A DNA stretch of 47,041 nt from Penium margaritaceum (taxonomy: Eukaryota; Streptophyta; Zygnematophyceae; Desmidiales; Peniaceae): positions 149,649 through 196,689 of the forward strand of contig SZWC01000042.1 of assembly GCA_023375785.1 (NCBI GenBank), written 5' to 3'. The position numbers were made by a program, and so were the translations under genes. The notes below the pieces were generated by a model that saw only the letters and a list, made by a program, of their open reading frames with translations, did not search any database and was not told the origin of the DNA. This document shows positions 36,265 to 46,344 of the stretch, piece by piece. Position 1 is the stretch's first letter. Each line of letters begins with the position of its first letter.

Positions 36265-36318
36265 GACTCGATCGTAGGACCTGTTGTTCCTAAGTCCAAG
36301 ATGCTATCCGTTGTGCTA
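36265..36318 (-). other. tRNA-Arg-like segment in the 5' LTR
   Basis: In sense, TAGCACAACGG (36308-36318) fits the pol III A box TRGYNNANNNG, and GATCGAGTC (36265-36273) fits the B box GWTCRANNC, with 34 bp between them as in a tRNA. The stretch between them, with GACTTAGGA in the anticodon-loop position, resembles eukaryotic tRNA-Arg genes as I know them. Stem pairing is poor, so it is not a functional tRNA. It could be a tRNA-derived (SINE-like) insertion in the ancestral LTR, or a chance match. Confidence 0.45.
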
Positions 36319-36444
36319 CACTTCTGGTGTCTCACTTGGACTTGCACCACGAACAAGGTTTGGGGGTCTTACTCCAAGGGAGCAGTCCATGCCCAACCTG
36401 TCCGTCAAGCCATAGCAGTGGCCATGGGGCATAGAAGAACAACA

Positions 36445-36449
36445 TAAGT
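36445..36449. repeat. Target site duplication, right copy
   Basis: TAAGT directly follows the CA end of the right LTR and equals the left flank at 30304-30308. A 5-bp duplication is normal for copia integrases. Confidence 0.8.
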
Positions 36450-36710
36450 ACGTCCAAGTAATTGTAAATGCATGTAAGCATGTGTAAGTGCGTGTAAATG
36501 CGTGTAAGTGCGTGTAAGTTCGTGTAAGTACGTGTAAGTACGTATAAGTACGTGTAAGTAAGTGTAAGTGTGTGTAAGTGCGTGTAAGTGCGTGTAATTG
36601 CATGTAATTGCGTGTATGTGCATGTAAAGTGCATGTAAGTGCGTGTAAGTGTGTGTAAGTAAATGTAAGTTTGTGTAAGTGCGTGTAGGTGCAAGTAAGT
36701 GCGTGTAAGT

Positions 36711-36813
36711 GCGGTTTAAGTTTGTGTAAGTGTGTGTAAGTGTGTGTACGTGCGTGTAAGTGCCTGTTACGTACGTGGAAGTGCGTCTAAGTGCGTGTAA
36801 GTTCAGTTGATGT
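36711..36813 (+). repeat. Right-arm cassette, copy 1
   Basis: It begins with the 11-bp unit gcggtttaagt and ends with TTCAGTTGA (36802), 91 bp later. In between lie gttacgtacgtggaag and gtctaag variants shared with the other copies. Confidence 0.85.
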
Positions 36814-38372
36814 ACGTGTAAGTTTGTGTAAGTTCGTGTAAGTGCGTGTAAGTGTGTGTAAGTGCATGTAAGTGCGTGTAAGTGCGTGTAGGTATGTGTA
36901 GGTGCGTCTAAGTGCATGCAAGTGCATGTAAGTGCGTGTTAGTGCGTGTAAGTTCAGTTCACGTGCGTGTACCTCCATGTAAGTGTGTGTCAGTGCGTGG
37001 AAGTGCGTATAAAGCATATAAGTGTATGTAAGTTAGTGTATGTGCCTGTAAGTGCGTGGAAGTGCGTGTAAGTACGTATAAGTGCATGTAAGTTCGTGTA
37101 AGTTTGTGTAAGTGTGTGTAAGTGCGTATAAGTGCATGAACGTGCGTGTACGTTCGTTTAAGTGTGTGTAATTGCGTGGAGGTACGTTTAGGTGCGTGAA
37201 AGTTTGAGTAGGTGCGTGTAAGTGTGTGAAAGTGCATGTAAGTGCGTGTAAGTGTGTGTAAGTGTGTGGAAGTGCGTGTAAGTTCATGTAAGTGCGTGTA
37301 AGTGCGTGTAAGTGCGGGTAAGTGCGTCTAAGTGTGTGCAAGTGCGTGTAAGTGCGTATAAGTGCATATACGAGCATGTAAGTACATGTAAGTGCGTGTA
37401 AGTGCGTATAAGTATGTGTAAGTGCGTGTAAGTGCGTGTAAGTGCGTGTAAGTGCATGTAGTTGTGTGTAAGTATGTGTAAGTGCGTGTAGGTGCGTGTA
37501 AGTGTGTTTAAGTGTGTGTAAGTATGTGTAAGTGCGTGTAAGTGTGTGTGAGTACGTGCAAATGTGTGTTAGTGCGTGTAAGTGTGTGTAAGTGTGTGCA
37601 AGTGCATGTAAGTGCGTGAAGTGCATGTAAGTGCATATAAGTGTGTGTAAGTGCGTGTAACTGCGTGTAAGTACGTGCAATTTTGTGTAAGTGCGTGTAA
37701 GTGCGTGTAAGTACGTGTAAGTGCATGTAAGTACGTATAAGTGTGTGTAAGTGCGTGTAAGTGCGTGTAAGTGCGTGTAAGTGAGTATAAGTATGTGTAA
37801 GTGAGTGTAAGTGTGTGTAATTGTGTGTAAGTGCGTGTAAGTACGTGTAAGTGCGTGTAAGTGCGTATAAGTGCGTGTAAGTACGTGTAAATACGTGTAC
37901 GTTTGTATAAGTGTGTGAAAGTGCATGTAAGTGTGTGTAAGCACGTGTAAGTATGTCTAAGTACGTGTAAGTGCAGGTAAGTGCGTGTAAGTAGGTGCAA
38001 GTGCATTTAAGCATGTATAAGTGTGTGTAAATACGGGTAAGTGGGTGTAAGTGCGTGTAAGTGTGTGTAAGTGCGTGTAAGTACGTGTAAGTACGTGTAA
38101 GTATATGTAAGTACGTGTAAGTATGTGTAAATGCGTGTAAGTGCGTGTAATTGCGTGAAAGAGCATGTAAGTACGTGCAAGTGCGTATAAGTGTGTGTAA
38201 GTGCGTGTAAGTACATGGAAGTACGTATAAGTACATGTAAGTGCGTGTAAGTGTGTGTAAGTGCATGTAAGTGCGTGTAATTGCGTGTAAGTGTGTGTAA
38301 AGTGCATGTAAGTTCGTGAAGTTTGTGTAAGTAAATGTAAGTTCATGTAAGTGTGTGTAAGTGTATGTAAGT

Positions 38373-38474
38373 GCAGTTTAAGTTCGTGTAAGTGTGTGTA
38401 AGTGCATGTAAGTGCATGTAAGTGTGTGTTAAGTGCGTGGAAGTGTGTCTAAGTCCGTGTTAATTCAGTTGAAG
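38373..38474 (+). repeat. Right-arm cassette, copy 2
   Basis: It begins with gcagtttaag and has TTCAGTTGA at 38464, again 91 bp on. It contains gtgtgttaagtgcgtggaag and gtctaag like copies 3 and 4. Confidence 0.85.
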
Positions 38475-38987
38475 TGCGTGTAAGTTCGTGTAAGTTCGTG
38501 TAAGTACATGTATGTGCATGTAGGTACGTGTAGGTGCGTGTAAGTGCGTGTTAGTGCTTGTAAGTGCGTGTAGGTACGTGTACGTGTGTGTAAGTGCGTG
38601 CAAGTGCGAGTAAGTGGGTGTTAGTGTGTGTACATTCAGTTTAACTGTGTGTAACTGCGTGTAAGTGCGTATAACTGCGTGTAAGTGTGTGTAATTGCGT
38701 GTAAGTGTGTGCAAGTGCGTGTAAGTGCGCTTAAGTGCGTGTAGGTGCGTGTAAGTACGTGTAAGTGCATGTAAGTGTGTGTAAGTATGTATAAGTGTGT
38801 GTACGTTCGTGTAAGTACGTATAAGTACGTATAAGTACATGTAAGTGCGTGTAAGTGCGTGTGAGTGCGTGTAAGTGTGTGTAATTACGTATAAGTGTGT
38901 GTATAGAGCATGTAAGTTTGTGTACGTGTGTGTAAGTAAATATAAGTTCGTGTAAGTGTGTGTAAGTACGTGTACGTACGTGTAAGT

Positions 38988-39090
38988 GCAATTTGAGTTC
39001 GTATAAGTGTGTATAAGTCTGTGTAAGTGCATGTAAGTGTGTGTTAAGTGCATGGAAGTATGTCTAAATGTGTGTAAGTTCAGTTGATGT
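38988..39090 (+). repeat. Right-arm cassette, copy 3
   Basis: It begins with the diverged gcaatttgag and has TTCAGTTGA at 39079, 91 bp on. The middle units follow copies 2 and 4. Confidence 0.85.
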
Positions 39091-39200
39091 GCGTGTAAGT
39101 TCGTGTAAGTTCGTGTAAGTGCGTGTAAGTGCGTGTAAGTGCGTGTAGGTGCGTGTAAGTGCGTGTAGGTATGTGTAAGTGCGTGTAAGTGCGTGTAAGT

Positions 39201-39400
39201 GCGTGTAAGTGCGTGTAGTTGTGTGTAAGTGTATGTAAGTGCGTGTAAGTGCGTGTAGTTGTGTGTAAGTGTATGTAAGTGCGTGTAAGTGCGTGTAGTT
39301 GTGTGTAAGTGTATGTAAGTGCGTGTAAGTGCGTGTAGTTGTGTGTAAGTGTATGTAAGTGCGTGTAAGTGCGTGTAGTTGTGTGTAAGTGTATGTAAGT
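39201..39400 (+). repeat. 40-bp tandem repeat, 5 perfect copies
   Basis: Four units (gcgtgtaagt gcgtgtagtt gtgtgtaagt gtatgtaagt) repeat five times without a difference. A single similar block stands alone at about 40421-40460. Confidence 0.95.
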
Positions 39401-41301
39401 GCGTGTAAGTGCGTGTAGGTGCGTTTAAGTTCGTGTAGGTATGTGTACGTGCGTGTAATTGCATGCAAGTGTGTGTAAGTGCGTGTTAGTGCATGTAAGT
39501 TCAGTTCAAATGCGTGTAAGTGCATGTAAGTTCAGTTTAAGTACGTATAAGTTCGTGTAGCTTCGTGCAAGTGTGTGTACGTTCGTGTAAGTTCGTGTAA
39601 GTGTGTGTAAGTGTCTGTTAGTGCGTGTAAATGTGTGTAGGTGTGTGTTAGTGCATGTTAGTATGTGTAAGTGTGTGTAAGTACGTGTAAGTGCGTGTAC
39701 GTACGTGTAAGTGCGTGTAAGTGCGTGTATGTGCGTGTAAGTTTGTGTAAGTACGTGGAAGTGCGTGTACCTCCGTGTAAGTGTGTGTCAGTGCGTGTAT
39801 GTGCGTGTAAGTACGTGTAAGTTGTGTAACTGCGTGTAAGTACGTGTAAGTGCGTATAGGTGTATGTAAGTTAGTGTATGTGTGTGTAAGTGCGTGGAAG
39901 TACATGTAAGTACGTGTAAGTGCGTGAAAGTTCGTGTAAGTGCGTGTAAGTGTGTGTAAGTGCGTGTAAGTGTTTGTACGTGCGTGTAAGTTTGTTTAAG
40001 TGTGTGTAAGTGCATGTAAGTGCGTGTAAGTACGTGTAAGTGAATATAATTGCGTGTAAGTGCGTGTAAGTGCGTGTAAGTGCGTGTAAGTGTGTGTAAG
40101 TGCGTGGAGGTACGTTTAGGTGCGTGAAAGTTTGTATAAGTACGTGTAAGTGCGTGAAAGTGCATGTAAGTGCGTGTAAGTGCGCATAAGTGTGTGTAAG
40201 TGCGTACAAGTGCATGTAAGTGCGTGTAAGTACGTTTAAGTGCGGCTAAGTGTGTGCAAGTGAGTGTAAGTGCGTATAAGTGCGTATAAGAGCGTGTAAG
40301 TGCGTGTAAGTACGTGTAAGTATGTGTAGGTACGTATAAGTGCATGTAAGTGCGTGTAAGTGCGTATAAGTATGTGTAAGTGCGTGTAAGTGCGTGTAAG
40401 TGCGTGTAAGTGCGTGTAAGTGCGTGTAGTTGTGTGTAAGTGTATGTAAGTGCGTGTAAGTGCGTGTAAGTACGTGTAAGTATGTGTAAGTGCGTGTAAG
40501 TGCGTTTGAGTACGTGTAAATGCATCTTTGTGTGTGTAAGTGCGTGTAAGTGTGTGCATGTGCATGTAAGTATGTGAAGTGCGTGTAAGTGCATATAAGT
40601 GTGTGTAAGTGCGAGTTAGTGTGTGTAAGTACGTGTAATTTCGTGTAAGTGTGTGTAAGTGCGTGTAAGTACGTGTAGGTGCATGTAAGTACGTATAAGT
40701 GTGTGTAAGTGCGTGTAAGTGTCTGTAAGTGCGTGTAAGTGCGTATAAGTGCGTGTAAGTGCGTGTAAGTGTGTGTAATTGCATGTAAGTGCGTGTAAGT
40801 AAACGTAACTGCGTGTAAGTGCGTGTAAGTGCGTGTAAGTACGTGTAAATGGGTGTACGTTCGTATAAGTGTGTGAAACTGCGTGTAAGTGTGTGTAAGC
40901 ACGTCTAAGTATATCTAAGTACGTGTAAGTACAGGGAAGTGCGTGTAAGTACGTGTAAATGCATGTAAGCATGTATAAGTGTGTGTAAATGCGTGTAGGT
41001 GCATGTAAGTATGTGTAAGTGCGTGTAAGTGCGTGTAAGAGCGTGTAAGTATGTGTAAGTACGTGTAAGTACATGTAAGTACGCGTAAGTATGTGTAAAT
41101 GCGTGGAAGTGTGTTTACTTACGTGTAAGTGCATGTAAATGGGTGTAAGTGCGTATAAGTGCGTGTAAGTGCGTGTAAGTGCGTGTAAGTGCGTGTAATT
41201 GCCTTTAAATGCGTGTAAAGAGCATGTAAGTGTGTGTACGTGTGTGTAAGTAAATATAAGTTCGTGTAAGTGTGTGTAAGTGCGTGTAAGTACGTGTAAG
41301 T

Positions 41302-41404
41302 GCGGTTCAAGTTCGTGTAAATGTGTGTAAGTCTGTGTAAGTGCATGTAAGTGTGTGTTAAGTGCGTGGAAGTGCGTCTAAGTGCGCATAAGTTCAGTTG
41401 AAGT
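41302..41404 (+). repeat. Right-arm cassette, copy 4
   Basis: It begins with gcggttcaag and has TTCAGTTGA at 41393, 91 bp on. It shares gtctgtgtaagtgcatg with copy 3. Confidence 0.85.
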
Positions 41405-44400
41405 GTGTGTAAGTTTGTGTATGTTCATGTAAGTGCGTGTAAGTACGTGTAAGTGCGTGTAAGTGCATGTAAGTGCATTTAGGTACGTGTAGGTGCGTGT
41501 AACTGCGTGCAAGTGCGTGTACGTTCAGTTTAAGTGAGTGTAAGTACATGTATGTTCAGTTTAAGTACGTGTAAGTTTTTGTAGCTTTGTGTAAGTGCGT
41601 GTAAGTTTCTGTATGTTCGTGTAAGTGCGTGTAAGTGGGTGTAAGTACGCGTAAGTGTGTGTAAGTGTGTGTTAGTGTGTGTTAGTACGTGTAAGTGTGT
41701 GTAATTGTTTGTAAGTACGTGTAAGTGTGTGTAAGTGTGTATAAGTGCATGTATGTGCGTGTAAGTACATGTAAGTACGTGTAAGTGCATGTAAGTGCGT
41801 ATAAGTGCGTGTAAGTATGTATAAGTACGTGTAAGTACGTGTAAGTGCAAGCATGTACGTGTAATTATGTGTAAGTACATGTAAGCATGTGTAAGTGCGT
41901 GTAGGTATGTGCAAGTGTATGTAAGTGGATGCAAGTGTTTGCAAGTGCAAGTAAGTGTGTGTAAGTATGTGTAAGTGCGTGTAAATGCGTGTAAGTGTGT
42001 GTAAGTATGTGTAAGTGCATGTAAATGTGTGTAAGTCCATGTAAGTGCGTGTAAGTGCGTGTATAAGTTTGTGTAACTTCATGTAAGTGTGTGGGTACGT
42101 GTAAGTGCATGTAAGTGTGTGTAAGTACGAGTCAATGCGTATAAGTACGTGTACTTATGTGTAATTGCGTGAAAGTACGTGTACGTATGTGTAAGTGCGT
42201 GTAAGTGCGTGTAAATGATGTAAGTGCGTGTAAGTGCGTGTAAGTGTGTGTAAGTGCATGTAAGTGCGTGTAGGTTTGTGTAGGTTCATGTAAGTGTGTG
42301 TAAGTGTGTGTAAGTGCGAGTAAGTGCGTGTAAGTACATGTAGGTGTGTGTAAGTGCATATAGGAGTGTGTAGGTATGTGTGAGTGCGTGTAAATACGTG
42401 TTAGTGTGTGTAAGTGTATGTAAGTGTGTGCAAGTGCGTATAAGTGCATGTAAGTGTGTGTAAGTACGTGTAAGTGCGTGTATGTGTGTGTAAGTGTGTA
42501 TAAGTGCATGTAAGTACGTGTATGTGCATGTAATTGCGTGTAACTGTATAAAAGTGTGTGTAAGTACGTGTAAGTATGTGTAAGTACGTGTAAGTACGTG
42601 TAAGTGCAAGTATGTACGTGTAAGAATGTGTAAGTACATGTAAGCATGTGTAAGTAGGTGTAAGTGCGTGTAAGTGCGTGTAACTGCATGTAAGTGCATG
42701 TAACATGTGTAAGTGCGTGTAAGTGCATGTAAATGCGTGTGTAAGTACGTGTATGTTCGTGTAAGTGCGTTTAAGTACATATAACTGCGTGTAAGTGTGT
42801 ATAAGTGTGTGTCAATGAGTGTAGGTGGGTGTAAGTTTGTGTTATTGCGTGAAAGTACATGTAAGTGCGTGTAAGTATGTGTAAGTACGTGTAAGTTATT
42901 TTAAGTGCGTACAAGTGCGTGTAAGTGTGTGTAAGTGCATGTAAGTGCGTGTAGGTTAATGTAGGTTTGTGTAAGTGTGTGTAAGTGCGTGTAAGTACGT
43001 GTAAGTGCGTGTAAGTACGTGTAAGTGTGTGTAAGTACGTATAGGAGCATGTAGGTGCGTGTAAGTGGGTGTAAGTATGTGCAAGTGCGTGTAAGTGCAT
43101 GTAAGTGCGTGTAAGTTCCTGTAAGTGCGTGTAAGTACGAGTAAGTTTGTGTAAGTGCGTGTAAATGTGTGCAAGTTCCTATAAGTACGTGTAAGTTTGT
43201 GTAAGTGTGTGTAAGTGCGTGTAAGTCCGTGTAAGTGTGTCTAGGTGTGTGTAAGTGCGTGTAAGTACATGTAAGTCTGTGTAAGTGCGTGTAAGTGCGT
43301 GTAAGTGTGTGTAAGTGTGTGTAAGTGCATGTAAGTGTGTGTAAGTTTGTGTAAGTACGTATAGGTGCGTGTAAGTGACTGTAAGTGTGTGTAATTGCGT
43401 GTAAGTGTGTGTAAGTTCGTTTAAGTGCGTGTAGGTATGTGTAAGTGAGTGTAAGTGCGTGTAAGTGCATGTAAGTGTGTATAAGTGCGTGTAAGTGCGT
43501 GTAAGTTCGTGTAAGTGTGTGTAAGTGTGTGTAAGTGCGTGTAAGTGCGTAGAAGTATGTGTAAGTATGTGTAAGTGTGTGGAAGTGCCTGTAAGTGTGG
43601 GTAAGTGTATCTAAGTGCATGTAAGTGTATGTAAGTGTGTGTAAGTTTGTATAAGTGTGTGGAAGTGCATGTAAGTGTGTGTAAGTGTGTGTAAGTATGT
43701 GTAAGTACGTGTAAGTGCGTGGAAGTGCGTGTAAGTATGTGCAAGTGTATGTAAGGGTGTGTAAATTTTTGTAAGTGAGTGTAGGTGCGTGTAAGTACGT
43801 GTAAGTGTGTGTAAGTGTGTGTAAGTGCGTGTAAGTACGAGTACGTACGTGTAAGTTTGTTTAAGTGCATGTAAGTGCATGTAAGTGCGTGTAAGTACGT
43901 GTGAGTGTGTGTAAGTGCGTGTAAGTACATGTAAGGCCATGTAAGTGCATGTAAGTGCGTGTAAGTATGTGTACGTGCGTGTAGGTATGTGAAAGTTTGT
44001 GAAAGTGCGTGTAAGTGTGTATAAGTGTGTTTAAGTGTGTGTAAGTATGTGTAAGTGCGTGTAAGTGTGTGTAAGTATGTGCAAGTGTGTGTAAGTGCGT
44101 GTAAGTGTGTGTAAGTGTGTGTAAGTGCGTGTAAGTGCGTGTAAGTACGTGTACGTGCATATAAGTGCATATAAGTATGTGTAAGTGCATGTAAGTATGT
44201 GTAAGTTCGTGTATGTGCGTTTAAGTGTGTATAATTGTCTGTAAGTGTGTGCAAGTGTGTGTAAGTGCGTGTAAGTGCGTGTTAGTGTGTGTAAATGTAC
44301 GTTCGTGTAAGTGCGTGTAAGTACGTGTAAGTGCGTATAAGCACGTGTAAGTATGTCTAGGTACGGGTACGTGCAAGTAAGTACGTGTAAGTACGTGTAA

Positions 44401-44601
44401 GTGCAAGTAAGCATGTGTAAGTGCATATAAGTGCATGAAGTGTGTGTAAGTACGTGTATGTGTGTGTAAGTGCGTATAAGTATGTGTAAGTACGTAAAAG
44501 CGCGTGTAAGTAGGTGTAAGTGCGTGTAAGTGTGAGTAAGTGCGTGTAAGTACGTGTAAGTGTGTGTAAGTACGTGTAAGTGTGTGTAAGTGCGTGTAAG
44601 T

Positions 44602-44704
44602 GCGGTTTAAGTTCGTGTAAGTGCGTGTAAGTGTGTGTAAGTGTGTGTAAGTGCGTGTTACGTGTGTGGAAGTGCGTCTAAGTGCGTGTAAGTTCAGTTG
44701 AAGT
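44602..44704 (+). repeat. Right-arm cassette, copy 5
   Basis: It begins with gcggtttaag and has TTCAGTTGA at 44693, 91 bp on. Its gttacgtgtgtggaag resembles copy 1. Confidence 0.85.
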
Positions 44705-45245
44705 ACGTGTAAGTGTGTGTAAGTGCGTGTTAGTTCAGTTTATGTGTGTACAAGTTCGTGTAACTTCGTGTAAGTACGTGTAAGTGCGTGTAAGTACGTG
44801 TAAGTGTGTGTAAGTGTGTGTTAGTGCGTATTAGTGTGTGTAAGTATGGGTAAGTGTGTGTAAGTGCGTGTAAGTGTGTGTAAGTACGTGTAAGTACGTG
44901 TAAGTGCATGTAAGTACGTGTAAGTACGTGTAAGTGCGTGTACGTGCGTGTAAGTGCGTGTAAGTACGTGTAAGCATGGGTAAGTACGTGTAAGTGTGTG
45001 TAAGTACCTTTAAGTGCATGTAAGCAGTGGTAAGTGTGTGTAAGTCGTGTAAGTGCATGTACACACGTGTAAGTATGTGTAAGTGTGTGTAAGTACTTAT
45101 AAGTGTGTGTAAGTACGTGTACGTGCGTGTAAGTGTGTGGAAGTGCTTGTAAGTGCGTTTAAAGTGCGTGCAAGTGGGTGTAAGTGCGTGAAAGTAAGTG
45201 TAAGTTCGTGTAACTGCGTGCATGTGCGTGTAAGTGCGTGTAAGT

Positions 45246-45388
45246 GCGCTTTAAGTTTGTGTAAGTGTGTGTAAGTGTGTGTAAGTGTGTGTAAGTGTGT
45301 GTAAGTACTTGTAAGTGTGTGTAAGTGCGTGTAAGTATGTGTAAGTGCTTGGAAGTGCGTGTAAGTGCATGTAACTTCAGGTGAAGTA
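45246..45388 (+). repeat. Right-arm cassette, copy 6 (diverged)
   Basis: It begins with gcgctttaag and has TTCAGGTGA at 45375. The spacing is 129 bp, so this copy has gained about four units or comes from a different lineage. Confidence 0.6.
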
Positions 45389-46344
45389 CGTGTAAGTTCG
45401 TGTAAGTTCTTGTAAGTGCGTGTAAGTACGTGTAGATGCGTGTAGGTACGTGTAAGTGCGTGTAGGTGCGTGTAGGTGCGGGGAAGTCTGTGCAAGTGCG
45501 TGTAAGTGGGTGCAAGTGCGTGTAAGTTCAGTTTTAGTGCGTATAAGTGCGTGTAAGTTCGTGTAAGTTCGTGTAAGTGCATGTAAGTGCGTGTAAGTGC
45601 GTGGTAGTGCGTGTAAGTGTGTGTAAGTGCATGTAAGTGCGTGTAAGTGCGTGTAAGTGTGTGTAAGTGCATGTAAGTGCGTGTAAGTGCATGTAAGTAC
45701 GTGTAAGTGTGTGTAAGTGGGTGTAAGTACGTGTAAGTGCGTGTAAGTATGTGTAAGTGCAAGTATGTGCATGTAAGTACGTGTAAGTACATGTAAGCAC
45801 GTGTAAGTGCTTGTAAGTGCGTGCAAGTGTGTGCAAGTGCGTGTAAGTGCGTGTAAGCATGTGTAAGTGTTCGCAAGTGCAAGTAAGTGCGTGTAAGTAC
45901 GTGTAAGTACGTCTAAGTGCGTATAAGTGCGTATAAGTGTGTGCAAGTGTGTGTAAGTGCATGTAAGTGTGTGTAAGTGCGCGTAAGTATGTGTAAGTGC
46001 GTGTAAGTGTGTGTAAGTGTGTGTCAATACGTGAACGTGTGTGTAAGTTTGTGTAATTACGTGAAAGTACGTGTAAGTTTGTGTAAGTGCGTGTAAGTGT
46101 GTGTAAGAAGTGTATGTGCGTGTAAGTTCATGTAAGTGCGTGTATGTCCGTGTAAGTGCGTGTAGGTCCGTGTAGGCTCTGTTAGAATGTGAGATCGTTG
46201 AATGCCACAAACTTTCTGGACAGCGGAGACCAATCGCCTCAAGAAACAGAGCAGATAAACACAGGCGCTCACAGCCAGATTTGCTCAATCAGCGATAGAG
46301 AAATGAACTCCCTTTCATCAGAATTGACTTACTGGGTACAGATG

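Larger units (their letters stand above)
30309..36444 (-). mobile_element. Ty1/copia LTR retrotransposon, decayed copy
   Basis: The element is bounded by direct LTRs with TG...CA ends and TAAGT on both sides, and it is inserted in the minisatellite with its sense strand on -. The domain order Gag, CCHC, protease, integrase, reverse transcriptase, RNase H is diagnostic of the copia superfamily (integrase before reverse transcriptase). The whole coding frame stays in one register but has six stop codons, and the integrase lacks a catalytic Asp, so this copy cannot make a working polyprotein. By eye the LTRs differ at about 38 of some 660 aligned bases with no indel, which suggests an insertion that is not recent. 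A single N at 35782 hides the inner end of the 5' LTR and probably the primer binding site, so a mis-join of two copies there cannot be excluded. Confidence 0.95.
35783..36444 (-). repeat. 5' LTR of the copia element (inner end missing)
   Basis: This is the promoter LTR, since the element reads leftward. About 662 bp are present. Comparison with the left LTR shows that roughly the last 27 sense-strand bases, up to the terminal CA, are absent at the N (35782). It has an intact TATAAAG at 35988-35994 in sense and a tRNA-like segment nearer its start. The outer end TGTTGTT abuts the TAAGT duplication. Confidence 0.95.
36445..46176 (+). repeat. 10-bp minisatellite array, right arm
   Basis: The same 10-bp unit in the same orientation resumes directly after the copia element and ends near 46176, where the sequence turns into non-repetitive DNA at ggctctgttagaatg. 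The unit is the same as in the left arm, but the larger-scale landmarks differ: the motif TTCAGTT recurs here and I did not find it in the left arm. No gene is supported in this interval. Confidence 0.97.

Noticed and set aside
36265..36318. Functional tRNA gene in the LTR
   Set aside because: The D, anticodon and acceptor stems do not pair well and the two LTR copies differ in the anticodon loop. Only the promoter boxes are convincing, so it is reported as tRNA-like.
1..46176. E-box, HIF or ABRE-type sites (CACGTG, ACGTG) in array units
   Set aside because: They are automatic by-products of the unit's CGTG core, occur everywhere and have no promoter context.
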